Shown here in pieces: positions 5,383-12,746 of a stretch of DNA of 12,746 nt. The position numbers and the translations under genes are program-made. The stretch's first letter is position 1. Each line of letters begins with the position of its first letter. The notes beneath the pieces are model-generated. The model did no database searches, was not told the DNA's origin, and worked only from the letters and a program-made list of their open reading frames with translations. This DNA is from JBFLYO01 sp040756745 (GTDB lineage Bacteria > Bacteroidota > Ignavibacteria > UBA10030 > UBA6906), in the NCBI GenBank assembly GCA_040756745.1, contig JBFLYO010000052.1:1-12746 (forward strand). The letters run 5' to 3'.

Positions 5383-7524
5383 TCAGTGGTGATGCGCCTT
5401 GTGCTTCCCCTTCTCTTCGCCGTGGTGTTCGGCGTGTTCCTGATACTCCTTCATCAACACCTTCTTACTTAACTTGAACCTACCCTGGTCATCCACGTCT
5501 GTGATCTTCACATCGAAGACATCCCCCACCTTCACGACGTCGGAGGGCTTCGCGACCCGCTTCACATCGAGCTGCGACACGTGGACCAGACCTTCCTTCC
5601 CGGGGAGGAACTCCACGAACGCGCCGAAGTCGGTCACCTTCTTCACGGTCGCGCGGTACACCTTTCCGACCTCCGGCACTTCCGCGATCCTCTTGATCGC
5701 GTAGATGGCTTTGTCGGCCGACTCCTGTGAGGTTGCCGCCACAACGACTGTCCCATCGTCCTCGATGTTAACCTCGGCGCCGCTGTCGGCCACGATTGCG
5801 CGGATGTTCTTGCCGCCAGGTCCAATGACCGCGCCGATGAGGTCGACCGGAATCTTGAACGATGTAAGCCGCGGCGCGAAAGGAGAGAGATTGGCCCGCG
5901 GCTCTTTGATCTCCGCGTCCATCTTGTCGAGGATGTACATCCTCCCTTCGAGGGCCTGCTCGAGGGCCTGTCGCATGATCTCGAGCGATATCCCCCGGAT
6001 CTTGATGTCCATCTGGAAAGCGGTGATCCCGTCGCGCGTCCCCGCCACTTTGAAGTCCATGTCTCCCAGGTGGTCTTCATTCCCCAGGATGTCGCTCAGG
6101 ATCGCAACCCTGTCCCCTTCCTTCACGAGACCCATCGCGATCCCTGCCACAGACCTTTTGAGCGGCGCGCCGCCGTCCAGGAGCGCCAGCGTCGCGGCAC
6201 AGACCGTGGCCATGGACGACGAACCGTTGGACTCGAGGATATCCGAAACGATACGGACAGTGTAAGGGAATTCCGACTCAGGAGGCATGAGGTTCTTGAT
6301 CGAGCGCTCGGCGAGGTTTCCGTGGCCGACCTCCCGGCGTCCCGTCGTACCTAACCGCCCCACCTCACCCACCGAGAACGGGGGGAAGTTATAGTGGAGC
6401 ATGAAGCGCTTCGTGGAGTCGGGCAGAAGGCCGTCGATGATCTGCTCGTCCATCTTGGTGCCAAGCGTCAGTGTCGTGAGACTCTGGGTCTCCCCCCGCT
6501 GGAAGAGTGCCGAACCGTGGGTCCGGGGGAGAAGCCCGATTTCTATCGTGATCGGGCGGATGTCCTTCAGTCCGCGGCCGTCGAGCCGCTTCCCCTTGTC
6601 GAGGATCATCTCGCGCATCGCTGTGTATTCGAAATCGTGGAGCATCGCAGAGATCTCTTTCTCCCGCTCCGGATACTTCTCGGCGAGCGCCTGCAAGACT
6701 TCCTCCTGGATCGCGGCGGTACGACTGGCGCGCTCTTCCTTCAGCATCGGCGTGTTGGCCAGCGTCGTGATCTTCTCGATTGCATGCGACCTGACTTCGG
6801 CCGCGAGGCCATCCTCCGGCGCACCTGCCGGCGCCGTGCGCTTGGGATGGCCGATTTCTCTGGCCAGCTCCGACTGGAGGGTGCACATCTGTCTAATGAA
6901 GCTGTGTGCGAACTCCAGTGCGGCGAGCATGTCCTGCTCGGAGATCTCGCTCGCCTCTCCTTCCACCATCACGATCGAATCTTCCGTCCCGGCGACGGTG
7001 ACATCCATGTCGCTTTTCTGGAGCTCCGTGAAGGTCGGGTTGATGACCATGCGGCCGTCGATCCTTCCCACACGGACTTCCGCGATCGGGCCTTCGAAGG
7101 GGATGTCTGAGATCGCAAGTGCCGCCGACGCGGCCACCGCCCCCAGCACATCGCCGTCATGCTCCTGGTCGGAGGAATAGACCGTCACGATCACCTGCGT
7201 CTCGCACCGGAACCATTCCGGGAACATCGGCCGGATCGGCCGGTCGATCAGTCGGGAAGAGAGTATCTCTTTCTCGGATGGCCGCGCTTCGCGCTTAAAA
7301 AAACCGCCGGGTATCTTGCCGGCGGAGGCGAATTTTTCGCGGTATTCCACCTGGAGGGGGAAATAATCGATGTCCGGCCGCTCTTCCTTGGATGCGACAA
7401 CGGTCGCAAGGACCATCGTATCGCCGAACCTCGCCATCACGGCGCCGTCGGCCTGCTTGGCAAACCGGCCCGTCTCAAGCGAGAAGACCTTCCCTCCGAG
7501 GTTGACTTCCTTGGTTAACTTCAT
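5383..7524 (-). CDS. pnp: Polyribonucleotide nucleotidyltransferase (PNPase)
   Basis: A full-length 713-residue PNPase, a trimeric 3'-5' exoribonuclease that degrades RNA with phosphate and can add tails. It has two RNase PH domains (about 10-140 and 320-545) joined by a helical domain. KPGGFF-like IPGGFFKREARPSE is at 71-84 and the phosphate-site region VGRLGTTGRREVGHG at 388-402. The metal/catalytic residues equivalent to E. coli D486, D492 and K494 are D484, D490 and K492. The KH domain has IGPGGKNI (567-574). The S1 domain spans about 619-690 with TDFGAFVEFLPGKEGLVHVS. After it comes a short tail with nine histidines in the last 18 residues, ending HHH. The start at 7524 has AGGA 12 nt upstream. 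It follows rpsO with a hairpin in the gap, as in the rpsO-pnp arrangement of many bacteria where PNPase controls its own mRNA. It is the last gene of the operon. Confidence 0.98.
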   Translation of the reverse strand: MKLTKEVNLGGKVFSLETGRFAKQADGAVMARFGDTMVLATVVASKEERPDIDYFPLQVEYREKFASAGKIPGGFFKREARPSEKEILSSRLIDRPIRPMFPEWFRCETQVIVTVYSSDQEHDGDVLGAVAASAALAISDIPFEGPIAEVRVGRIDGRMVINPTFTELQKSDMDVTVAGTEDSIVMVEGEASEISEQDMLAALEFAHSFIRQMCTLQSELAREIGHPKRTAPAGAPEDGLAAEVRSHAIEKITTLANTPMLKEERASRTAAIQEEVLQALAEKYPEREKEISAMLHDFEYTAMREMILDKGKRLDGRGLKDIRPITIEIGLLPRTHGSALFQRGETQSLTTLTLGTKMDEQIIDGLLPDSTKRFMLHYNFPPFSVGEVGRLGTTGRREVGHGNLAERSIKNLMPPESEFPYTVRIVSDILESNGSSSMATVCAATLALLDGGAPLKRSVAGIAMGLVKEGDRVAILSDILGNEDHLGDMDFKVAGTRDGITAFQMDIKIRGISLEIMRQALEQALEGRMYILDKMDAEIKEPRANLSPFAPRLTSFKIPVDLIGAVIGPGGKNIRAIVADSGAEVNIEDDGTVVVAATSQESADKAIYAIKRIAEVPEVGKVYRATVKKVTDFGAFVEFLPGKEGLVHVSQLDVKRVAKPSDVVKVGDVFDVKITDVDDQGRFKLSKKVLMKEYQEHAEHHGEEKGKHKAHHH

Positions 7525-7542
7525 TGCGTTGTGCTTTCCTGC

Positions 7543-7589
7543 AAAAAATGACTCCGCACGCGTTCGTCCTTACTGACGTCCCGGTGCGG
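7543..7589 (-). promoter_or_regulatory. Two-tier hairpin between rpsO and pnp
   Basis: On the minus strand an outer 6-bp stem, CCGCAC (7589-7584) with GTGCGG (7559-7554), encloses a symmetric 5/5 internal loop. Inside it is an inner 4-bp stem, CGTC (7578-7575) with GACG (7568-7565), and a 6-nt loop. Six T's follow after 5 nt (7548-7543). The form could be a leaky terminator behind rpsO or an RNase cleavage site in the pnp leader. In E. coli, RNase III cuts a hairpin at this place to allow PNPase autoregulation. The 5-nt gap before the T-run is long for a strong terminator. Confidence 0.55.
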
Positions 7590-7596
7590 CTGTACG

Positions 7597-7866
7597 CTAC
7601 TTTCTGATTTGGAGTTCGGCGATGATCTTGCGGTATCGCTCGATGTTCTTCTCCTGGAGGTAGTCCAGAAGACGGCGGCGCTTGCCGACCATCTTGAGAA
7701 GTCCGACCCGCGAATGGTGGTCCTTGATGTACTTCTCGAAGTGTGGCGCGAGGTCGTTGATGCGTGCGGTCAGGAGCGCAATCTGGACCTCCGGCGCACC
7801 GGTGTCCTTCGCATCCTTCCCGTACTTCTTGATGATCTCGGCTTTTTGTTCCTTCGTGATCGCCAT
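7597..7866 (-). CDS. rpsO: 30S ribosomal protein S15
   Basis: An 89-residue protein of normal length. S15 binds 16S rRNA in the central domain early in 30S assembly and forms a bridge to the 50S subunit. The sequence shows TGAPEVQIALLTARINDLAPHF (25-46), then DHHSRVGLLKMVGKRRRLLDYL (49-70) with the conserved H/S/R rRNA-binding face, and an ending ERYRKIIAEL typical of the family. The ATG at 7866 has a strong Shine-Dalgarno. The gene lies 53 nt after ribF. S15 proteins often repress their own mRNA, but I see no clear operator structure here beyond the ribosome site. Confidence 0.98.
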   Translation of the reverse strand: MAITKEQKAEIIKKYGKDAKDTGAPEVQIALLTARINDLAPHFEKYIKDHHSRVGLLKMVGKRRRLLDYLQEKNIERYRKIIAELQIRK

Positions 7867-7873
7867 CGTGCTG

Positions 7874-7879
7874 CTCCTT
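7874..7879 (-). promoter_or_regulatory. Shine-Dalgarno of rpsO
   Basis: AAGGAG on the minus strand, 7 nt before the rpsO ATG. It is the clearest ribosome binding site in the window; most other starts rely on overlap with the preceding gene or have a weaker or no site. Confidence 0.85.
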
Positions 7880-7919
7880 CGTGTCTCTGATGATTGTGCG
7901 GTACTGGTTTGCGATTTCG

Positions 7920-8861
7920 TCAGATCGTCATGTGCGCCACCGTCTTCCGCGCCTCTTCCATGTCCGCGCGAAGCTGGGTCGACAGCTCGTCAAATGAGCC
8001 GAACTTCTTCTCATCCCGCAATCGACGCAGGAATGACACCTTCAACTCCTGCCCGAGCAGGTTGCTGTTGAAGTCCAAGAGGTGAACCTCAATCGTCTCC
8101 TGCAGGTTGTCGGCTATGGTCGGCCGGACGCCGATGTTCATCATGCCGAAGTGCCGTCCGCCGCCGTGCTCGACGGACACGACGTACACCCCCCGGGCAG
8201 GGATAACCTTCAGCCGGGCGGTGGGGACAAGGTTCGCAGTCCGGAACCCCAACCGTTTTCCTCTGCCATCGCCTCGCACGACCTTCGCTGAGATGACATA
8301 GGGCCGCCCGAGGAGGCGCTGTGCCCTCTGGACATCGCCCGCGAGCAACGCATCCCTGATGCCGCTGCTGCTCACCGCCTCATCGCCCGACATCACAGGA
8401 TGGACGGCAAACACCGAGAAGTCGAATTCCTGCCCGATCCGCACCAGTTCTTCGATACCCGCCTCCCGGTCACGGCCGAACATGTGATCGTAGCCGACGA
8501 CCACCTCATCCACGCCGGTGCCGTGCACGATGTACTGCCGGTAGAAATCCCGGGAGCTGATCCGGGAGAACGCGTACGTGAATTCCAGAATCAAGAGCAG
8601 GTCGATATTGAGCTCGCCGATCAGGGCAATCCGCTCGTCGATTGTCGAGAGGAGCCTGACAGGCCCCTTTGACGGCCCAACCACCTCTCGCGGGTGGGGG
8701 TCAAAGGTGACGACAACGCTCCTCCCCTCCTTGACCCGCGCACGGTTCACCACGTCCCTGATGATCGCCCGGTGGGCCAGGTGCACGCCGTCGAACGTGC
8801 CCACTGTAACCACAGAGTTTGCGTCGTGGTTCACCTCATCGAGCGATCGCGCTATCCTCAT
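7920..8861 (-). CDS. ribF: Bifunctional riboflavin kinase/FAD synthetase
   Basis: A 313-residue cytosolic enzyme that phosphorylates riboflavin to FMN and adenylates FMN to FAD. The N-terminal FMN adenylyltransferase domain (about 1-185) has VGTFDGVHLAHR (20-31), DPHPREV (54-60), VVGYDHMFGRDREAG (121-135) and SSSGIRDALLAGDV (164-177). The C-terminal flavokinase domain (about 186-305) has RGKRLGFRTANL (200-211), MNIGVRPTI (241-249) and the catalytic Glu258 in ETIEVHLLDF. Two family positions differ from the usual form. GFPTAN is GFRTAN (Arg207 for Pro), and the HxGH of the adenylyltransferase is HLAH. Both domains look complete, so activity is expected. The start overlaps the truB stop by 4 nt, showing translational coupling; rpsO follows. 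Confidence 0.97.
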   Translation of the reverse strand: MRIARSLDEVNHDANSVVTVGTFDGVHLAHRAIIRDVVNRARVKEGRSVVVTFDPHPREVVGPSKGPVRLLSTIDERIALIGELNIDLLLILEFTYAFSRISSRDFYRQYIVHGTGVDEVVVGYDHMFGRDREAGIEELVRIGQEFDFSVFAVHPVMSGDEAVSSSGIRDALLAGDVQRAQRLLGRPYVISAKVVRGDGRGKRLGFRTANLVPTARLKVIPARGVYVVSVEHGGGRHFGMMNIGVRPTIADNLQETIEVHLLDFNSNLLGQELKVSFLRRLRDEKKFGSFDELSTQLRADMEEARKTVAHMTI

Positions 8862-9559
8862 GACGGCATCTCCCGGTAGCGATCCTGGTGGGCAATCAGG
8901 TCGTCGATGGTCACGGCGTCTTCAAGTCGGTAGTTGCCGATTCGTGTCCGCCGCAGGGCCGTAAGGTATGCTCCGCATCCGAGTCGTTCTCCGATGTCGT
9001 GCACCAGAGCCCGGATGTACGTCCCTTTGGAGCAGACGACGGTGAAACGGACGACCGGCAGGTCGACGACAGTCGGCGTGATGCTCCTGATGACGATCTC
9101 GCGGGGACGCCGCTCCACCTCCCGGCCTTTGCGTGCGAGCGCGTAGAGTCGCCGTCCATCAACTCTCGCCGCCGAGTACATTGGCGGGATCTGCTTCTGT
9201 GTTCCAACAAAGCCGGCCAGCGTCTCACGTACCAGCCCGGCGGTGATGCCCTCGATCGGCCGCGTTTCGAGCACGGGCGTCGCGGCGTCGTAGCTTGCCG
9301 TCCTTGCCCCGATGATCATCTCCGCCTCGTACTCCTTCTCCAGCCCGACGAATTCCTGCATTTCCTTGGTCTTCCGGCCGGTGCACACGAGCAAGAGGCC
9401 GGTCGCCAGCGGATCGAGCGTCCCCGCATGTCCCACCTTCTTCACGCGGAACAGACGACGGATCTTGTTCACCACGTCAAACGACGTCCATCCCTTCGGC
9501 TTGTCTAAAAGCAGGACCTCTCCCTCGGACAATCGCCGCTCACGGCTCAGAACCGTCAT
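8858..9559 (-). CDS. truB: tRNA pseudouridine-55 synthase, short form
   Basis: TruB makes pseudouridine at U55 in the T-arm of nearly all tRNAs and helps tRNA folding. The 233-residue protein has LLLDKPKGWTSFDVVNKI (16-33) and the catalytic motif GHAGTLDPLATGLL (43-56), with nucleophile D49. Further marks are KEYEAEMIIGARTASYDA (75-92), IPPMYSAARVDGRRLY (family motif after the insert) and SKGTYIRALVHDIGERLG near the C-terminus. It ends soon after the catalytic domain, about 70 residues shorter than E. coli TruB, so it lacks the C-terminal PUA domain. This short form occurs in several phyla and is not a sign of damage. The start lies 20 nt inside the end of rbfA and the stop overlaps ribF by 4 nt. 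Confidence 0.97.
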   Translation of the reverse strand: MTVLSRERRLSEGEVLLLDKPKGWTSFDVVNKIRRLFRVKKVGHAGTLDPLATGLLLVCTGRKTKEMQEFVGLEKEYEAEMIIGARTASYDAATPVLETRPIEGITAGLVRETLAGFVGTQKQIPPMYSAARVDGRRLYALARKGREVERRPREIVIRSITPTVVDLPVVRFTVVCSKGTYIRALVHDIGERLGCGAYLTALRRTRIGNYRLEDAVTIDDLIAHQDRYREMPS

Positions 9560-9890
9560 GGATCTTCTTGATCAGCGAATTGATCCTGTCCACGTGGTCA
9601 AGGGTCTCATCAAGGTAGAACTGCAGGGCGGGGATGAATTTCATGCGGAGATGCGAACCCACCACCTGTCGGATGTGAGCCCGGTCGGCCTCGAGCAGTT
9701 CCATCGTCTTGCGCGCGACCTCGGGGCCGCCCAGCACGCTGAAGTACACCCTGGCAATTTTCAGGTCCGGTGTCATAGTGACATCCGTGACCGTAGTGAA
9801 GCCGTGTGAACGGTCTCGGTATTCGCGAACCAGGATTGCGCCGATCTCCTCCTTGATGAGGGAGGCGACCCGCTCGGTGCGTATGGACAT
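9540..9890 (-). CDS. rbfA: 30S ribosome-binding factor A
   Basis: A 116-residue KH-fold protein that binds the 30S subunit late in maturation and is needed for processing the 16S rRNA 5' end, notably in the cold. The start MSIRTERVASLIKEEIGAIL is the typical first helix. VTDVTMTPDLKIARVYFSVLG (38-58) is the central beta region, and LRMKFIPALQFYLDETLDHVDRI (80-102) carries the family's conserved R..P.L.F..D segment. The length is normal. The ATG shares one base with the infB stop (TAATG), so ribosomes finishing IF2 can restart here. The end overlaps truB by 20 nt. No other role needs to be considered. Confidence 0.97.
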   Translation of the reverse strand: MSIRTERVASLIKEEIGAILVREYRDRSHGFTTVTDVTMTPDLKIARVYFSVLGGPEVARKTMELLEADRAHIRQVVGSHLRMKFIPALQFYLDETLDHVDRINSLIKKIHDGSEP

Positions 9891-12571
9891 TACAGCTTCC
9901 TCTTTGCTTCAACGATCCTGAATGCTTCGATGACGTCTCCCACCTTGATGTCGTTGAAGTTCTCGAGTCCCAGACCGCACTCGAACCCCGCTTCGACCTC
10001 ACGGACGTCGTCTTTGAACCGTCTCAGGGACGCGATGGTCCCCTCGAATACCTGGATGCCGTCCCGGATGAGGCGTACCCTGTTGTTCCGCGCGATCTTG
10101 CCATCCTGCACGATGCATCCGGCAACGTTGCCCACCTTCGGGACCTTGAACACTTCCCGCACCTCGACGGTGGCGACGATTTCTTCTTTCTTTTCAGGTG
10201 CAAGCAGTCCTTCGAGCGCCTTATGAATGTCGTCGATCGCGTCGTAGATGATGTTGTACGTCCGGATGTCCACCTTTTCTTTTTCTGCCAGCCGACGGGC
10301 GTTGAGGTTCGGCCTCACGCGGAACCCGATGATCACGGCGCCCGAAGCTGCCGCCAGGATGATATCGGATTCGGAGATCGTGCCGACGCCGCTGTGGATC
10401 ACCCGGAGTTTCACTTCCTTGTGGGCGATCTTCATCAGCGAGTCGGACAGGGCTTCCACCGAGCCGTCGACGTCCCCTTTCACGATCACCGCCAGCTCAC
10501 GGACCTGCCCATCCTTGATCTGCTGGGAGATGTCGTCCAGCGTAGTGAGGCGGATCTGGCGGAAGTCCTGCTCCCGCTTGAGCTGCTGGCGTTTCAGTGA
10601 AACCTCGCGCGCCTCACGGTCGCTCTCCGCGACAATGAAGGTATCGCCCGCCTGCGGGAATCCGTCGAGTCCTGTAAGCTGCACGGGCATCGACGGCCCA
10701 GCCGCCTCCAGGCGGTTCCCCCGCTCATCGTACATTGCTCGTACCTTGCCGCTGAAGATTCCGGCCAGGAACGGGTCGCCGATGCGCAGCGTCCCTTTCT
10801 GCACGAGGACGGTCGCCGTGATGCCTTTCCCCTTGTCGAGCTGTGCCTCCACGATCGTTCCGACTGCAGCCCGCGAGGGGTTCGCTTTCAAATCCAGGAC
10901 TTCGGCCTCAAGGCCGATCTTTTCCAGAAGGACGTCGACGTTTTTTCCGGTGCGGGCGGAGAGCTCAACGCACTGGTATTTGCCTCCCCATTCCTCCACG
11001 AGGATGTTCTTCTCTGCCAGCTGCTGTCTGATCCGGTCGGCGTTTGCTTCGGGCTTGTCGATCTTGTTGATCGCGATGATGATCGGTACGCCTGCGGCCT
11101 GCGCGTGGCTGATCGCTTCCAGTGTCTGCGGCATCACACTGTCGTCCGCGGCGACCACCAGCACGACGATGTCCGTGAGCTGAGCACCGCGCGCGCGCAT
11201 GGCCGTAAAGGCCTCGTGGCCCGGGGTGTCAAGGAAGGTGACGACGTTCCCCGAAGGGGTCGTGACATGGTAGGCACCGATGTGCTGCGTGATTCCACCC
11301 GACTCGCCGGCGACGACGTTCGACCGGCGGATGTAATCAAGAAGCGACGTCTTCCCATGATCGACGTGCCCCATGATGGTCACGACGGGCGGACGGCGTT
11401 TCAGGTCCTCCAGCTTGTCCTCCGCCTCGGGCAGGGCCTCCTCTTCGGTTACTTCCGAGAAGAAGCTAATCTCGAACCCGAACTCGTCAGCGACGAGGGT
11501 GATCGTATCCTTGTCCAGGCGCTGATTGATGGAGACCATGATCCCCAGCTCCATGCACTTCTTGATCACGTCGGCGACGTTGACGCGCATGAGGTTCGCA
11601 AGGTCGTTCACAGAGAGGAACTCCGTCACGCGCAGCTTCCCTTCCTCCTTCTGCGCCTCCTCCTGCAGGCGTGCCACCTCCTCTTCGCGCTCCTTCTTCT
11701 TGCGTTTCTTCAGAACGGCGCGGCCGGTTGCCGGCGTGTCGTCCATGGCCGCAAAGGTCCGCTTGATGGCGTCCTTGACTTCGGCCTGGTCGATCTCCTT
11801 GTGGCGGATCTTCTTCTTTTTCTTCTTCTTCCTCTCGAGCTCGTCAACCTCCGGCGCTTTCGCCTCGACGACCTCCTTGCCGCCGACCTTTTTCTTCTTC
11901 TTTTTCCTCTTGTGGTCTTCCTCGACCGCCGCCGGCTGAGCGACTCCGGCCACGGCCTTGGTTGCTTTCGCAGGCCCAGGGCGAGCGTGCTTGGTAAGGT
12001 CAATCTTCCCTTTGATCGTCAGGCCGACCCTGGCTCGCGCCTGTTTCTCAAGCGGCGAGAGGACTTCTTCGCCTTTCGGCCTGCGGGGCTTCGCTTCCTG
12101 GGCGGGGGGGGAGACAGGTTCGACGGTCTCGTGGCGCGCAACAGCCGGCGACGCGGGGGGTACCACTGCGACCAGGGGCTCCGTATCGGCAGGAAGGCCA
12201 ACGACCGGTTCCGCGGGATGCTCCGGCGCAACGACGGGTCCCCCCTCTGTCATGGGAGCGGGCTCTTCGACCTGAACGACGTGAGGTGCATGAACTGCGA
12301 CAGGGGCCTCGACGGCTTCTTCCGCCTTTCGCTCCGCCCGCTTCTTGGTCTCACGGATCTCCGCAATCTTGCGCTGGTGCTTCTCCGCGACATCCTTCTC
12401 CTTCTTGAAATGGACAAGGATGTCCTTCATCATGTCGTCGTCAACCGTCGACATGTGCCCCTTGACCTCGTGCCCCTTCTTCCGGAGAAACTCGATGAGC
12501 GTCTCGTGCGAAAGGTTCAGCTCAGTCGCGACCTTGTAAATCTTTTTCTTCTTTTCTGCCGTTTCGGCCAT
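9890..12571 (-). CDS. infB: Translation initiation factor IF-2
   Basis: An 893-residue GTPase that places fMet-tRNA on the 30S subunit and promotes joining of the 50S. Residues ~10-58 are an IF2-N helical domain (YKVATELNLSHETLIEFLRKKG). A disordered Pro/Glu/Ala/Lys-rich linker (60-310) contains three lysine blocks near 221-228, 248-254 and 288-293. A second IF2-N-type domain is at ~314-375. The G domain has G1 GHVDHGKT (401-408), G3 DTPGHE (448-453), G4 NKID (502-505) and G5 SAR (538-540). Domains II, III and IV follow to the end (IEAFRIVEAKRKL). All GTPase motifs are intact. The ATG at 12571 has AAAGGG 5 nt upstream, and the apparent nusA end is 48 nt upstream. The gene is followed without gap by rbfA. 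Long lysine-rich linkers are usual in this part of the bacterial tree. Confidence 0.98.
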   Translation of the reverse strand: MAETAEKKKKIYKVATELNLSHETLIEFLRKKGHEVKGHMSTVDDDMMKDILVHFKKEKDVAEKHQRKIAEIRETKKRAERKAEEAVEAPVAVHAPHVVQVEEPAPMTEGGPVVAPEHPAEPVVGLPADTEPLVAVVPPASPAVARHETVEPVSPPAQEAKPRRPKGEEVLSPLEKQARARVGLTIKGKIDLTKHARPGPAKATKAVAGVAQPAAVEEDHKRKKKKKKVGGKEVVEAKAPEVDELERKKKKKKKIRHKEIDQAEVKDAIKRTFAAMDDTPATGRAVLKKRKKKEREEEVARLQEEAQKEEGKLRVTEFLSVNDLANLMRVNVADVIKKCMELGIMVSINQRLDKDTITLVADEFGFEISFFSEVTEEEALPEAEDKLEDLKRRPPVVTIMGHVDHGKTSLLDYIRRSNVVAGESGGITQHIGAYHVTTPSGNVVTFLDTPGHEAFTAMRARGAQLTDIVVLVVAADDSVMPQTLEAISHAQAAGVPIIIAINKIDKPEANADRIRQQLAEKNILVEEWGGKYQCVELSARTGKNVDVLLEKIGLEAEVLDLKANPSRAAVGTIVEAQLDKGKGITATVLVQKGTLRIGDPFLAGIFSGKVRAMYDERGNRLEAAGPSMPVQLTGLDGFPQAGDTFIVAESDREAREVSLKRQQLKREQDFRQIRLTTLDDISQQIKDGQVRELAVIVKGDVDGSVEALSDSLMKIAHKEVKLRVIHSGVGTISESDIILAAASGAVIIGFRVRPNLNARRLAEKEKVDIRTYNIIYDAIDDIHKALEGLLAPEKKEEIVATVEVREVFKVPKVGNVAGCIVQDGKIARNNRVRLIRDGIQVFEGTIASLRRFKDDVREVEAGFECGLGLENFNDIKVGDVIEAFRIVEAKRKL

Positions 12572-12619
12572 GGGTACCCTTTGTTGAATCGTCGGAGGAT
12601 TAGCCAGTCGGGATCCGCA

Positions 12620-12746
12620 CTATTCCTTTGCCGGCTCCTCCCTCGGCTCCTCCGCCTCCCCCCTGATCTCCTCTTCCCCCTGTCCCCTTATCTCCCCTTC
12701 TCCCTGTCTTCCTGTCTCCCCCTCTCCCTGTTTCCCTGTCTCCCCC
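12620..12746 (-). CDS. nusA: C-terminal tail of transcription factor NusA, partial
   Basis: The minus strand is open from the right edge to a TAG at 12622-12620. It reads as octapeptide repeats GETGKQGE, GETGRQGE, GEIRGQGE and EEIRGEAE, followed by EPREEPAKE. I assign it to NusA because nusA nearly always precedes infB and because NusA proteins often end in an acidic disordered tail. None of the NusA domains (NTD, S1, KH) are in the window, so this rests on context. A second frame is also open and would end at a TAA at 12602-12600, giving a Gly-rich tail. The acidic frame is preferred because its composition fits NusA tails. The stop lies 48 nt before the infB start. Confidence 0.58.
   Translation of the reverse strand, partial: GETGKQGEGETGRQGEGEIRGQGEEEIRGEAEEPREEPAKE
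12655..12746. repeat. G-rich 24-bp tandem repeat
   Basis: Imperfect tandem units of 24 bp lie at 12745-12722, 12721-12698, 12697-12674 and, more diverged, 12673-12650. The first two share GGGGAGACAGG. The minus strand has about ten G-runs of 3-6 bases separated by short A-rich spacers, giving high G-quadruplex potential. The repeat continues to, and probably beyond, the right edge. Confidence 0.8.

Noticed and set aside
6394..7180. Long plus-strand frames of about 240-260 codons
   Set aside because: They are antisense to pnp, whose protein is complete and conserved throughout. GC-rich codon bias opens the opposite frames.
8858..9559. Truncated truB pseudogene
   Set aside because: The protein is short but has all catalytic-domain motifs and tight overlaps with both neighbours. 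It lacks only the PUA domain, a known natural form.
10248..11183. Plus-strand frame of 311 codons
   Set aside because: It is antisense to the conserved G domain and domains II-III of IF2. The product is Ser/Arg-rich and unlike any protein family.
12600..12746. Alternative Gly-rich frame ending at a TAA at 12602-12600
   Set aside because: It is also open and cannot be excluded, but its Gly/Arg tail is less like known NusA ends than the acidic frame that stops at 12620.

Overview
The window is bacterial chromosome, GC-rich, with almost no non-coding space. Every gene except one is on the minus strand. Its right two thirds is the conserved transcription/translation block, read right to left: end of nusA (partial), infB, rbfA, truB, ribF, rpsO, pnp. 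The genes overlap or nearly abut. The long IF2 with an IF2-N helix and lysine tracts, the TruB without a PUA extension, the mostly weak Shine-Dalgarno sites and the outer-membrane gene pair suggest a Gram-negative of the Bacteroidota/Chlorobiota/Ignavibacteriota group. That placement is inference from general resemblance, not a database result.

Layout by coordinate: 1-330 start of a DUF2279-like gene running off the left edge; 336-1142 a DUF1207-like outer-membrane protein; 1129-2313 and 2310-3425 two family-9 (heptosyltransferase-type) glycosyltransferases; 3428-4174 endonuclease III. These five minus-strand genes overlap or lie 2-5 nt apart and look like one operon, read nth, GT9, GT9, DUF1207, DUF2279. 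Just upstream of nth, at 4162-4278, is the first ~34 codons of an aspartokinase, which then breaks off. A good sigma70-like promoter precedes it. A second promoter lies back to back with the first and drives the only plus-strand gene, a class I SAM methyltransferase (4430-5272). A terminator hairpin (5321-5353) ends the pnp operon between the methyltransferase and pnp.

The glycosyltransferases and the two envelope proteins point to lipopolysaccharide core or outer-membrane assembly. The nusA-pnp block covers transcription elongation/termination (NusA), translation initiation (IF2), 30S maturation (RbfA), tRNA pseudouridylation (TruB), flavin cofactor synthesis (RibF), a 30S protein (S15) and RNA decay (PNPase).

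The least ordinary content is not a new gene system. It is (i) the aspartokinase 5' fragment sitting as leader of the repair/envelope operon, (ii) 7-bp repeat arrays and G-rich tracts at the 3' ends of genes, one of which has become the C-terminal tail of a glycosyltransferase, and (iii) a 24-bp tandem repeat that reads as an acidic octapeptide repeat at the apparent NusA C-terminus. I saw no tRNA, rRNA, CRISPR array, transposase or phage gene. No gene-free stretch exceeds about 160 bases.
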